Shown piece after piece: positions 17,368 to 26,999 of a stretch of DNA of 36,407 nt; the stretch's first letter is position 1; the number at the start of each line of letters is the position of its first letter. The DNA is from Candidatus Saccharimonadota bacterium (GTDB lineage Bacteria; Patescibacteriota; Saccharimonadia; Saccharimonadales; Saccharimonadaceae), in assembly GCA_016196195.1 (NCBI GenBank), contig JACPYF010000013.1:1-36407 (forward strand), given 5' to 3'. The notes below the pieces were generated by a model. That model worked only from the letters and a program-made list of their open reading frames with translations, was not told the origin of the DNA and searched no databases. The translations under genes and the position numbers were made by a program.

Positions 17368-19401
17368 TTAGTTTAGTGTGGTTACTTTCTGATATTTTTT
17401 AACTTGTTCGTATAACTGCTTGTATTGTAGCAAATCTTCGCCACTTTGCAGAAACTGATCAACAGCCTTTTGAACTATGGCTATCGCTTTGGTATCGCCC
17501 AAACTGGCCATTTGTAGGTTTAGCTGGCCATGCTGGGCTCGACCGTATATCTCACCTGGACCGCGCAGCTTTAGGTCGACTTCTGCCAAATAAAAGCCGT
17601 CGTTTGACTTTTCTAGCTCTCGCAGGCGCCTAGTTGGCTTTAGGCTGTCACTAGAGACCAAAAAGCAATGGCTTTGATGCGCACCGCGACCAATGCGTCC
17701 GCGCAGCTGGTGAGCCTGCGCTAGTCCGAATTGGTCAGCGTTTTCGATTATCATAACTGTGGCGTTTGGTACATCGACGCCTACTTCTATGACCGTGGTG
17801 CTGACCAATATATCGATATTTCCCCGAGCAAAATTTTCCATAACAGATTGTTTTTCGTCACTGGCCATCTGGCCATGCAATAAACCTATCTTGTTTTGCT
17901 GAAAAACGGTTTTTTGTAATTTTTTGTACTCTAACTCGACCGAGCGTTTCTCGGATTCTGGGTTTTCGTCTATCAGCGGACAGACTACGTAGGCCTGGCG
18001 GCCTGCAATGATTTCCTGTTCAACTTTTTGGTACATCGACTCGCGCGAGTTTGGTGAAACAATAGAAGTCTTTATGGGCTGACGACCACGTGGCATTTCG
18101 TTTAATATCGATACGTCTAACTCGCCATAAACTGTCAGTGCGAGTGATCGCGGGATAGGCGTCGCCGTCATAGATAGTAGATGCGGCAAGTGACTTGATT
18201 TCTCTAACAGCCTTTGTCTCTGAGCCACGCCAAAGCGATGCTGTTCGTCGATAACCACAAAGCCCAGTTTGTGAAAATTGACCTTTTCCTGGATCAAAGC
18301 GTGCGTGCCGACTACAACCTGCACGCATCCGTCGGCAATACGCTCGTAGAGCTGCTTTTTAGCGCTTGGTTTGACTGAACCCGTCAGCAGGCCAATGGTT
18401 ACGCCAAAAGGCTCTAGTAGCTTCGTCAGAGTCTCGGCGTGCTGAGTAGCTAATATCTCGGTTGGCGCCATTATAGCGGCCTGGAAGCCTTTTGCTGCAG
18501 CTAAACTGGCACTCATGCCGGCAACAACTGTCTTGCCCGAGCCTACATCACCTTGCAGCAGTCGGTTCATCGGGTGTTCATTTTCGAAATCCTGGGCAAT
18601 TTGCCACACGGCAGAACGCTGGGCATCAGTTAACTTGAATGGCAGATTTGTAACAAAATCTTTGGCGTGTGATTGGTCAAATGGTATTTGCCAGCCTGTT
18701 AACTTGGTATTCTCACGCTTGTTCATTTGACCAGCCAAAACTAGCGAGAATAACTCTTCGAAACCTAAACGTTTACGAGCCTGATCCAGCTGTTCATCAT
18801 TTTCGGGAAAATGCAGATAGGTTAATGCGTTTGCGCGAGATATGAGTTTTTGCTGTTTTACTATTTCACTGGGTAAGATTTCGTCTAGCATAACTATGGC
18901 CGGTCGAAGCTCTGCCAAGATCTTGCGCACTACGTGTGATTTTAGGCCGGCAACCGCACGGTACAGAGGTACAATCCGCCCCGCATTTACGTGTTTGCCG
19001 TCGGACTTTTCTACGCTAGGGTTTGATACTTGGTATTTGTGACCATTTAGACCAAACTGACCAGAAATGAGCCATTCGCCCTTTTCTTTTTTTAGCTGAT
19101 CGGCGCGATACGGTTGGTTGAACCAAACAGCAGCTACCTTGCCGCTGTCGTCCGCCAATGTAGCCTCGGTTATATGCAGGCCACGACGGACACGACGGGT
19201 ATTGAGGTGTTCGATCTTGGCCCGCAGGGTGACTTTGCCAGGCTTGATGGTTGCTATTTGATTAATCTGCGAATAATCCTCGTAACCACGAGGGAAAAAC
19301 TCTATCAGATCATTGACGGTATGCAAATTAGCTTTGGCTAGGCTCTCTGCTGTCTTTGTACCCACACCCTTGATATTGGCGAGTGGTGTTTCGAGTTTCA
19401 T
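17368..19401 (-). CDS. recG: ATP-dependent DNA helicase RecG
   Basis: MNRLLQGDVGSGKTVVAGM, VIDEQHRFGVAQRQRL, MTATPIPRSLALTVYGEL, QLRGRIGRG. Confidence 0.95.
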   Translation of the reverse strand: MKLETPLANIKGVGTKTAESLAKANLHTVNDLIEFFPRGYEDYSQINQIATIKPGKVTLRAKIEHLNTRRVRRGLHITEATLADDSGKVAAVWFNQPYRADQLKKEKGEWLISGQFGLNGHKYQVSNPSVEKSDGKHVNAGRIVPLYRAVAGLKSHVVRKILAELRPAIVMLDEILPSEIVKQQKLISRANALTYLHFPENDEQLDQARKRLGFEELFSLVLAGQMNKRENTKLTGWQIPFDQSHAKDFVTNLPFKLTDAQRSAVWQIAQDFENEHPMNRLLQGDVGSGKTVVAGMSASLAAAKGFQAAIMAPTEILATQHAETLTKLLEPFGVTIGLLTGSVKPSAKKQLYERIADGCVQVVVGTHALIQEKVNFHKLGFVVIDEQHRFGVAQRQRLLEKSSHLPHLLSMTATPIPRSLALTVYGELDVSILNEMPRGRQPIKTSIVSPNSRESMYQKVEQEIIAGRQAYVVCPLIDENPESEKRSVELEYKKLQKTVFQQNKIGLLHGQMASDEKQSVMENFARGNIDILVSTTVIEVGVDVPNATVMIIENADQFGLAQAHQLRGRIGRGAHQSHCFLVSSDSLKPTRRLRELEKSNDGFYLAEVDLKLRGPGEIYGRAQHGQLNLQMASLGDTKAIAIVQKAVDQFLQSGEDLLQYKQLYEQVKKYQKVTTLN

Positions 19402-20618
19402 CAGCGTACCAGTAAAAAGCTATTTTTGCCTTTTTTGATTAATGATATCTCTGACACATCACTATCTTCGGAGGCTCTTTGGCCATTGATCGTAATCGCC
19501 CCGCCTTCTAGTAGTCGGCGGAACTCACCTTTTGAGCTAACTAGCCCGGCCTCGACTAGTCGGTCGCCAACATTTCCAAATGATGCGGTCGGTATTTCGC
19601 CTGACAAGAGTTCTAGCTGATTTTGGTCAAGCTGGCTAACACTAGAATTGTCACCAAATAATACCTCGGTAACTTTTTGTACATTCTCGGCACGTTCACG
19701 GCCGTGTACAAGTTTTGTCACCTCAAAGGCTAGTGCTTTTTGAGCGGCGCGTTCACTTGGGCTGCTAACGCTCTCGCGGCCTAGTCGTTCGATCTGATCA
19801 CGAGATAGATCAGTATAGATTTTTAGATAATCAATAGCTTCGTTATCGTCGATGTTTAGCCAAAACTGGTAAAACTGGTAGACACTAGTCTTTTTCTCAT
19901 CTAGCCAGACGGCTCCTTCTTCGGTTTTGCCGAACTTTTTGCCGGTAGTTTTGTTAATGATCAATGGCGCAGTGTAAACATGCGCTTCTTTGCCCTCGAC
20001 TTTGCGGATCAATTCGACGCCAGATAGCGAGTTACCCCATTGATCGCTGCCGGCAACCTGCAGAGTCACGCCCTTTTCTCGGAATAGATGTAAAAAGTCA
20101 TACCCCTGGATAAGCGAATAGCTGAACTCGGCGTAGCTGATACCGCTACCGCCTTCGCCTGTGCGGCTTTTGACAAAGTCCCGATCTAAGAGCTGGGTTA
20201 GCGAAAAGTTCTTGCCGTAATCTCTTAGAAAGTCTACAAACTTTATCTCTTTGAACCAGTCGTAATTGTCGACAACAGCAAAATCAACACCGTCAAATAT
20301 TTTGTGGTACTGGGCAACAATAGCCTGCTTGTTGTGGTTGATTTCTTCAACAGTTTTTAGCTCACGTTCCTCGGTCTTGCCATCCGGGTCTCCTATCAAA
20401 CCAGTAGCACCACCGACCAACAAAATTGGCTGGTGTCCGGCATTGATAAAGTGTCTGACCATGATCGCCATAGCCAGGTGGCCTATATGCATACTGTCAC
20501 TACTAGGGTCTACGCCCCAGTAAAAAGTAATCTTTTGGTTGTCGAGTACACTCAGGTCCTTGAGTGTAGTTTGATTTTTAAAACCTCGCCAGGCTAGCTC
20601 GTCAGTTAGATTCGTCAT
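19401..20618 (-). CDS. tyrS: Tyrosyl-tRNA synthetase
   Basis: WGVDPSSDSMHIGHLAMAIMVR, GGATGLIGDPDGK, KFGKTEEGAVWL, C-terminal S4 domain. Confidence 0.94.
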   Translation of the reverse strand: MTNLTDELAWRGFKNQTTLKDLSVLDNQKITFYWGVDPSSDSMHIGHLAMAIMVRHFINAGHQPILLVGGATGLIGDPDGKTEERELKTVEEINHNKQAIVAQYHKIFDGVDFAVVDNYDWFKEIKFVDFLRDYGKNFSLTQLLDRDFVKSRTGEGGSGISYAEFSYSLIQGYDFLHLFREKGVTLQVAGSDQWGNSLSGVELIRKVEGKEAHVYTAPLIINKTTGKKFGKTEEGAVWLDEKKTSVYQFYQFWLNIDDNEAIDYLKIYTDLSRDQIERLGRESVSSPSERAAQKALAFEVTKLVHGRERAENVQKVTEVLFGDNSSVSQLDQNQLELLSGEIPTASFGNVGDRLVEAGLVSSKGEFRRLLEGGAITINGQRASEDSDVSEISLIKKGKNSFLLVR

Positions 20619-21015
20619 TTGCTTTTATCCGCCAGTTTAGTAGGAACCTGTCGACCACGCCGACTAGCTCTTCGCCTGAATAATCTGATTTAACTAAATA
20701 TAGGTCCGCACCACGCTCCATAGCGTCCTTCTTTTTATCTTCGTCCGGAAAGCTAGAAGTTACTATGATAGGTGCCTTTATAGATGTATTGTTGCGCAGG
20801 TTAGATATAAACTCATACCCGTCCATTTCAGGCATCAACAGGTCTAAAATAATAACCGTAGGGTTAAACTCGGCAATCTCGGTTATTCCTGCAAGCCCGT
20901 CGTTTGTAGTGAGAACTTTGTACCCAGCTTGTTCAAAGCTTGTTGAGTATATAGTACGTATGTCCTCATTATCATCAATTATGAGCACTTTTCTATTTTG
21001 TCCGCTAACGTCCAT
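20602..21015 (-). CDS. Stand-alone response regulator receiver protein
   Basis: MDVSGQNRKVLIIDDNEDIRTIY...VIILDLLMPEMDGYEFI...VTSS; internal Met at 21015 is the likelier start. Confidence 0.85.
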   Translation of the reverse strand: MDVSGQNRKVLIIDDNEDIRTIYSTSFEQAGYKVLTTNDGLAGITEIAEFNPTVIILDLLMPEMDGYEFISNLRNNTSIKAPIIVTSSFPDEDKKKDAMERGADLYLVKSDYSGEELVGVVDRFLLNWRIKANDESN

Positions 21016-21154
21016 GACTATTACTATAACAAAAAAATACCCTAATGGCAGCAACGTAGAAAAACTACACAAATAAGCATAAATAATTAGCAATTTTGGC
21101 CCGAGTTAATGATATAATGAGTATCAGATTTTAAAGAGAGGGAGAAAAACAGAA

Positions 21155-23779
21155 GTGATACGGAAACGGCAGTCTCGATTTGCCAAAGCTGGCAAAAAAT
21201 TAAGTGTCTACTCTAACCTAACGGCCAAGCGTAAAGCTAAAAATGACGCACGCTCACGCAAAAAAGCTGAGTACTTGGCTAGTTTGCCAAAAAATCCTAT
21301 AGCTAGAACTGCACACCGTATGCACCCTCGACGAGTTGCAAAGTATTGGACGAGCCGCGAAGGCGCGATGATGGCACTCAAGATACTAGGTGTTGCAATA
21401 TTGTTCGGCGTACTTTCTATGGGTGCTGTTTTTGCGTATTACAGAAAAGAGCTTGACGCTATACGGCCGTCAGAGCTGTCAAAGCGAGTTTCAACAACCG
21501 TCACGAAATACTATGACCGCAACAATGTGCTGCTTTGGGAGGACAAGGGAGCCGGTAACTACAGGCTAGTGGTTCCATCTAAAGATATATCTCCGTACAT
21601 GCGAGAAGCCACTATAGCTATAGAGGACAAGGACTTTTACAAACACGGCGGCGTGAGCTTTAGTGGTATTGCCAGAGCAACGTACAATAACTTTTCTGGA
21701 GGTAGCACTCAGGGTGGATCTACTCTGACTCAGCAGCTAGTCAAACAGGTATTCTTTGCCGACGAAGCCCAGCAGCGCGGGATTGCCGGCATACCTAGAA
21801 AATTCAAAGAAGCGATCTTGGCTGTTGAAGTCGAGCGCATGTACAACAAAGACCAGATCATCAACCTGTACCTCAACGAGTCACCATATGGAGGTAGGCG
21901 TAACGGCGTAGAGTCTGCCTCGCAAACCTACTTTGCCAAATCTGCAAAGGATCTGACCCTAGCAGAGGCAGCCCTACTGGCATCTATACCGCAACAACCT
22001 GGACTTTATGATCCATACAATGTTGCTGGTCACGAGTATTTACTGAAACGACAGAAACTCGTTCTAGATAACATGGCTGAACAGGGCTATATAACAGAGA
22101 AACAAGCCAGCGATGCAAAGAAAGTGGCCGTACTAGATGAAATCAAACCAGAAACCGATCAGTATGCCAACTTGCGCGCACCACACTTTATACAGTACGT
22201 TCGCTCGCAACTAGAGAAAGAGTTGGGTAAAGCAACTGTTGGTAAAGGTGGCCTGACAGTTAAAACAACTCTTGACTACAGAGTCCAAGAAAAAGTAGAA
22301 AGCGCAATGGCGTCCTTGTTCAAGAGCTCCCTGCCTCGCTCAGCGAACTTTGATAATGGCTCCGTTGTAATAATCGATAACAAAACTGGACAAGTAATGG
22401 CCATGCAAGGTAGTCGCGACTATAACCATCCCGGCTACGGACAAGACAATGCCGCTATCTCGTATATTCAGCCCGGTTCGTCAATCAAGCCTTTCGTTTA
22501 CTCTGCACTATTCAAGCAAAAACCAAATGGTCAGCAAAACTATGGAACGGGATCTATACTGAAAGACGAACCTATAGATCAGATCTACGGGGCAAAGCTA
22601 GAGAACTTTGACCACAAATATATGGGTAATATGACTATCAGAAGCGCCCTGGCACAATCACGTAACATCCCCGCAGTAAAAGCCATGTACATAACCGGAC
22701 GGGATGAGACACTCAAGACTATTCGCGACATGGGAGACAAAAGCTACTGTATGGATGGTGTAGACAAGCAAGTGGGCTTGGCCTCAGCCATTGGTGGTTG
22801 TGGTTTGAAACAAATTGAACATGCTGATACCTTTGCAACTTTGGCGCGTGGCGGCGTTTATATACCACCAGCTACTGTGCTAGAAGTTAAAAACGCTCAG
22901 GGCGATGTAGTCAAAAAATGGAAAGAAAACAGCAAGCGCGTAATCGACGCTCAGGTACCGTTCCTGCTACAAAGTATCTTGAGCGATGACAATGCTAGGG
23001 CGCCTAGCTTTGGGCGCGGAGCAAGCGGTCTGAACGTGCCTGGCGTAAAAACCTTTACAAAGACCGGTACATCAAACCTCGGAACCAAGTCAAAGGACCT
23101 TTGGATGAACAGCGTCAGTCCAAAAGTCAGCATGAGCATTTGGGTTGGTAACCACGACACGCGTCCTATGAGTAACGCCCTATCCAGCATCGTAGGTCCG
23201 ACTGTGAATAAAATCATGGGGCCTATACATACTGAGATATTCCAAAAAGAAGGCACCTGGAAGCCTGGTGATTGGTTCACTCAGCCAGCCGGAATACAAA
23301 ATATCAAAGGCGAGTTCTACCCATCATGGTACAACCAAAAACAAGCATCGACCAGTTCACAGCTAGCCTTTGACAAGGTATCCAAGAAAAAGGCCACCAG
23401 CTGTACGCCAGAAGGTGCCAAGGTCAATATCAGCGTCACAACGGTCATGGACCCAGTGACAAAGAAAAACAACATCCTAGCCGATGGTGGCTACGACGCT
23501 AGTGCCGATGATGATGTGCACATCTGTGGCGATGTTGTACCGCTAGTAACTGCTACTGGTCAAGCAACTAACAAGATACACGTTGAAGTTACTCAAGGCA
23601 AAAACCCTATACAGTCCGTAACCATCAGCGTAGTTGGCGGACCAACTACTTCTGGTGCAGCACCTGGTGCATATGACTTAACCGTTGCTGCGCCTGGTAC
23701 ATACACAGTGAATGTAACAGCAACCGACAGTGCATTTTACACAAATACCAATCAATCGATCACCGTAACCGTACCTTAG
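21155..23779 (+). CDS. Penicillin-binding protein 1 family (transglycosylase/transpeptidase)
   Basis: AIEDKDFYKHGGVSFSGIARA, GGSTLTQQLVKQ, QPGSSIKPFVYSA, TKTGTSN; GTG start. Confidence 0.93.
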   Translation: MIRKRQSRFAKAGKKLSVYSNLTAKRKAKNDARSRKKAEYLASLPKNPIARTAHRMHPRRVAKYWTSREGAMMALKILGVAILFGVLSMGAVFAYYRKELDAIRPSELSKRVSTTVTKYYDRNNVLLWEDKGAGNYRLVVPSKDISPYMREATIAIEDKDFYKHGGVSFSGIARATYNNFSGGSTQGGSTLTQQLVKQVFFADEAQQRGIAGIPRKFKEAILAVEVERMYNKDQIINLYLNESPYGGRRNGVESASQTYFAKSAKDLTLAEAALLASIPQQPGLYDPYNVAGHEYLLKRQKLVLDNMAEQGYITEKQASDAKKVAVLDEIKPETDQYANLRAPHFIQYVRSQLEKELGKATVGKGGLTVKTTLDYRVQEKVESAMASLFKSSLPRSANFDNGSVVIIDNKTGQVMAMQGSRDYNHPGYGQDNAAISYIQPGSSIKPFVYSALFKQKPNGQQNYGTGSILKDEPIDQIYGAKLENFDHKYMGNMTIRSALAQSRNIPAVKAMYITGRDETLKTIRDMGDKSYCMDGVDKQVGLASAIGGCGLKQIEHADTFATLARGGVYIPPATVLEVKNAQGDVVKKWKENSKRVIDAQVPFLLQSILSDDNARAPSFGRGASGLNVPGVKTFTKTGTSNLGTKSKDLWMNSVSPKVSMSIWVGNHDTRPMSNALSSIVGPTVNKIMGPIHTEIFQKEGTWKPGDWFTQPAGIQNIKGEFYPSWYNQKQASTSSQLAFDKVSKKKATSCTPEGAKVNISVTTVMDPVTKKNNILADGGYDASADDDVHICGDVVPLVTATGQATNKIHVEVTQGKNPIQSVTISVVGGPTTSGAAPGAYDLTVAAPGTYTVNVTATDSAFYTNTNQSITVTVP

Positions 23780-23787
23780 TTTATAGA

Positions 23788-24606
23788 CTACTGATTCGCT
23801 AGTTTGACTAGTGAATCTTCAGGAGTTTGTCTCTTGCGAGGCTGTCTTTGAGTTGGTTTTTTAGCCACAGACTTACTAGGCTTGTTGTTAGGTTTTTGCT
23901 GCTGAGGCTTGTCACTACGAAGCTTTTTAGCAAATAGCATTTTGCCAGCGGCGGTCTGCAAGGCGCGAGTAAACTCTACTTCGACAGATTGACCTATCTG
24001 GCTACCGGCGTTTTCAACTACTACCATTGTGCCGTCTTCTAGGTAGCCGACTGCCTGAGTTTTGTCCTGACCTTTGTTGACTAATGTAATATGTCGTTTT
24101 TCACCCGGCAGATAGCTCATACGTAGTGTCTGAGCCAGCTCATTGATATTGAGAACTCGTATACCTTCAGCTGCAGCAACTTTGTTCAGATTAAAATCTA
24201 ATGTTAGCAGATCAGCACTTGATGTCTTGGCAAGCTGAACTAGGCGTTCGTCAACACCACCTTCACCAGGTAGACCATCATCGAGTATCTCGACGTCGCT
24301 ACCAGGTAGATCTTGGAGCTGCTTAACAACGTCCAGCCCATGTCGGGCGCGTGAACGTTTTTCGCTATCAGCGTTGTCCGCTAGATATTGCATTTCGCGA
24401 AGCACCGAACTAGGTACAACTAGCGTTCCACCCAAAAAGCCGATCCGCGCAACATCCAATATGCGGCCGTCGATCAAGGCCGAGCTGTCTAATAGGACTG
24501 ATTTTAATGAGGTGCTTTTGATCCTCGGAGAACGAGTTTGTTTTAGAGCTACGTATAGCGTCAAAAGCAACACCAATAGCAATATGATTGTTTGTAATAT
24601 TTCCAT
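23788..24606 (-). CDS. PIN/TRAM domain protein (YacL-like)
   Basis: LLDSSALIDGRILDVARIGFLGGTLVVPSSVLREMQYLAD; C-terminal TRAM-like VGYLEDGTMVVVENAG; start MEILQ at 24606. Confidence 0.88.
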   Translation of the reverse strand: MEILQTIILLLVLLLTLYVALKQTRSPRIKSTSLKSVLLDSSALIDGRILDVARIGFLGGTLVVPSSVLREMQYLADNADSEKRSRARHGLDVVKQLQDLPGSDVEILDDGLPGEGGVDERLVQLAKTSSADLLTLDFNLNKVAAAEGIRVLNINELAQTLRMSYLPGEKRHITLVNKGQDKTQAVGYLEDGTMVVVENAGSQIGQSVEVEFTRALQTAAGKMLFAKKLRSDKPQQQKPNNKPSKSVAKKPTQRQPRKRQTPEDSLVKLANQ

Positions 24607-24634
24607 ATAATTTCCTTTTCTTTCTTTGATATAA

Positions 24635-25981
24635 CTACTTGAGGTAGTCAACGAGAGCCGAGCGCAGGTCAGTTACTTGACGTGCAAACTTTGTGCCTTT
24701 TCGAAGCTTTGGCGTGATTGCCTGGGTAAAGCCAAGTTTTTTTGCCTCATCCAAACGCCTGTCGCTAGCGATAGCAGAACGAACTTCGCCGCCTAGCCCG
24801 ACTTCGCCAAAAACTACTACCCCATCACCTATCTTGCGTGATGCCGCAGCAGAAGCGATCGCCATAGCAACTGCTAGATCTGCAGCTGGATCAGCTAGCT
24901 TCAGGCCGCCTACTACATTGATATAGATATCACTCTCGGATAATTTCAACTTGGTTCGCTTTTCTAAAACGGCGATCAAAAGATTGAGACGATTGATATC
25001 AAAACCACTAGCAGTACGTTTAGGATAGCCGAAATGAGTCGGATTTACAAGAGCCTGTATCTCAACTAGTAGAGGTCGATTGCCTTCTAGCGTGGCTAAT
25101 ATGACTGAACCGTCGGTGTTCTGACGCTCGGCTAGCAGTGCTGCTGATGGGTTTTCGACTTGCTTCAATCCTTCCTCGACCATTTCTAGCAAGGCAACTT
25201 CGTTAGTTGCACCGTAGCGGTTTTTTGCAGCACGTATAATTTTGAATCCGCCGTAACGGTCGCCTTCAAAATTTAGAACTACGTCAACTAGATGCTCTAG
25301 GACTTTTGGCCCTGCTATTGAGCCTTCCTTGGTGACGTGGCCAACCAACACAACAGACGTATTGGCTGATTTCGCAGCACGAATAATAACGTTTGATGAG
25401 TTCGTGATTTGGCTGACAGTTCCCGGTGCGCTAGTAATTTCATCCAGCGCAAGTGTCTGAATAGAATCTACAATAACCAGATCATACTGGCTCTCGGCGA
25501 TAGTCGCCGCAATGTCATCAGCACTGGTGCTGCTAGCAAGGCTCAGGGCTTCTTGTCTATGTGCACCCAATCGCTCGGCCCTCAGTTTAATCTGGCCGGC
25601 TGATTCCTCTCCGCTGATATATAGAACTGTTTTTTTGTTGGCAACATTGGCGGCAACCTGCAATAGTAGTGTGCTTTTACCGATACCCGGCTGACCGGCC
25701 ATCAACATAACGCCGCCAGGCATGAGGCCGCCTCCCAAAACAGTGTCTAGTTCGCCAAAGCCAGTCTTTAGCCTGTCTTTTACGTTGTCTAACTCTACCT
25801 GTGACAATTTCTTTGGTTTTAGTATTTTGCCTCGGCTTTTTGCTACGGCTGATTTGCCAGATGATACCGGAGTTGACTCCAGCAACGAGTTCCATGCACC
25901 GCAGTTTTCACATTTGCCTACCCATTTGCTGTACGTTGCTCCACATTGTTGACAGGTATATATAGTTGTTGATTTTGCCAT
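24635..25981 (-). CDS. radA: DNA repair protein RadA
   Basis: Zinc finger CQQCGATYSKWVGKCENCGAWNSL, GQPGIGKSTLLLQVA, KNRYG motif, Lon-like C-terminus. Confidence 0.95.
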   Translation of the reverse strand: MAKSTTIYTCQQCGATYSKWVGKCENCGAWNSLLESTPVSSGKSAVAKSRGKILKPKKLSQVELDNVKDRLKTGFGELDTVLGGGLMPGGVMLMAGQPGIGKSTLLLQVAANVANKKTVLYISGEESAGQIKLRAERLGAHRQEALSLASSTSADDIAATIAESQYDLVIVDSIQTLALDEITSAPGTVSQITNSSNVIIRAAKSANTSVVLVGHVTKEGSIAGPKVLEHLVDVVLNFEGDRYGGFKIIRAAKNRYGATNEVALLEMVEEGLKQVENPSAALLAERQNTDGSVILATLEGNRPLLVEIQALVNPTHFGYPKRTASGFDINRLNLLIAVLEKRTKLKLSESDIYINVVGGLKLADPAADLAVAMAIASAAASRKIGDGVVVFGEVGLGGEVRSAIASDRRLDEAKKLGFTQAITPKLRKGTKFARQVTDLRSALVDYLK

Positions 25982-26002
25982 TGGTATAAGTTTAACAGAT
26001 AC

Positions 26003-26998
26003 CTACAAGCTTGGCACGCTGGTGCTGTCGACTTTTGAGTTCAATTCCTTGACTTGTATATTAAGGTCATTTAGCTTGGCACGCATACTTTCATATTGAC
26101 TGATCTTGGTGTTTATTAAATCTTTTTTAGCGTTCAAAGCATCGCGCTTTGCCAAAAGCTCAGCTCGTGCGGCATTAAACTCTGACTGTGATTCAAATTC
26201 ACCTTCGGTGTTGGCGCGACTATTGAAGTTTTCGATATCATCGTTTAGCTTTGTGGTGTCAACATTGTACTGATCGGTTAGGCTGTTTATTTCTGCGGCC
26301 AGGGCATCTAGTTGGGCGACTAGCTGGTCTTGTTGGTCTTTTACATCGTTAAAAACTTTGTCGTATTGAGATGCAAAGGTAGTGATTATACTTCTGTTTA
26401 TAAAGTACTGCTTGTAGTAATCTTCTAGCTCGGCAGGTAGATTGGCAGCCTCGGTGCCCAAGATAGAATGCAGTTCGTTGTTACGTTCGCCAGGCTCGGT
26501 TTTGTCATAGATCTTTAGTCGCACAGCCAAATCAGAATCAGCCTGCTGGACGCTAGGTAGTGCGTCCTCTATCATCTTGTTCACGTTCTTTTTCTCACTA
26601 TACGAAAGCCTGTCGTATGCCCCATGAAGCATTTCGTGAGCTGCCGTAACCTGGCGGACACCTGAAAGCCTAGGGTCTGTTACGTTATAGACGTACATAT
26701 GCTGAGGACCTATATAACAACCCAAGACCACCGTTTGCTCTTCCTTTTTTTCGCAGTGTTTATTAAAAGTGCTGCGGCTATTTAGCTCTGGCTGGGCTGC
26801 TAGAAACAAGAACTTACCCTTTGGTGTAAATTGTATTTGATCGGCAATCTGAGAGACTTCCTGGCTAGGCTTGTATACCTGCGAAACAACGACTTGGTCT
26901 ATCAGGTATTGGTAATTAAATGCCAGTAAAACCAACCCAACGACAGCAATAATCATAGTGATGATTGATGAGTTAGAGCGCTTGGATTTAGATCGCAC
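26003..26998 (-). CDS. Membrane-anchored protein with HExxH motif and coiled coil
   Basis: N-terminal TM; VTAAHEMLHGAYDRLSYSEK; C-terminal coiled coil. Confidence 0.7.
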   Translation of the reverse strand: MRSKSKRSNSSIITMIIAVVGLVLLAFNYQYLIDQVVVSQVYKPSQEVSQIADQIQFTPKGKFLFLAAQPELNSRSTFNKHCEKKEEQTVVLGCYIGPQHMYVYNVTDPRLSGVRQVTAAHEMLHGAYDRLSYSEKKNVNKMIEDALPSVQQADSDLAVRLKIYDKTEPGERNNELHSILGTEAANLPAELEDYYKQYFINRSIITTFASQYDKVFNDVKDQQDQLVAQLDALAAEINSLTDQYNVDTTKLNDDIENFNSRANTEGEFESQSEFNAARAELLAKRDALNAKKDLINTKISQYESMRAKLNDLNIQVKELNSKVDSTSVPSL

Positions 26999-26999
26999 T

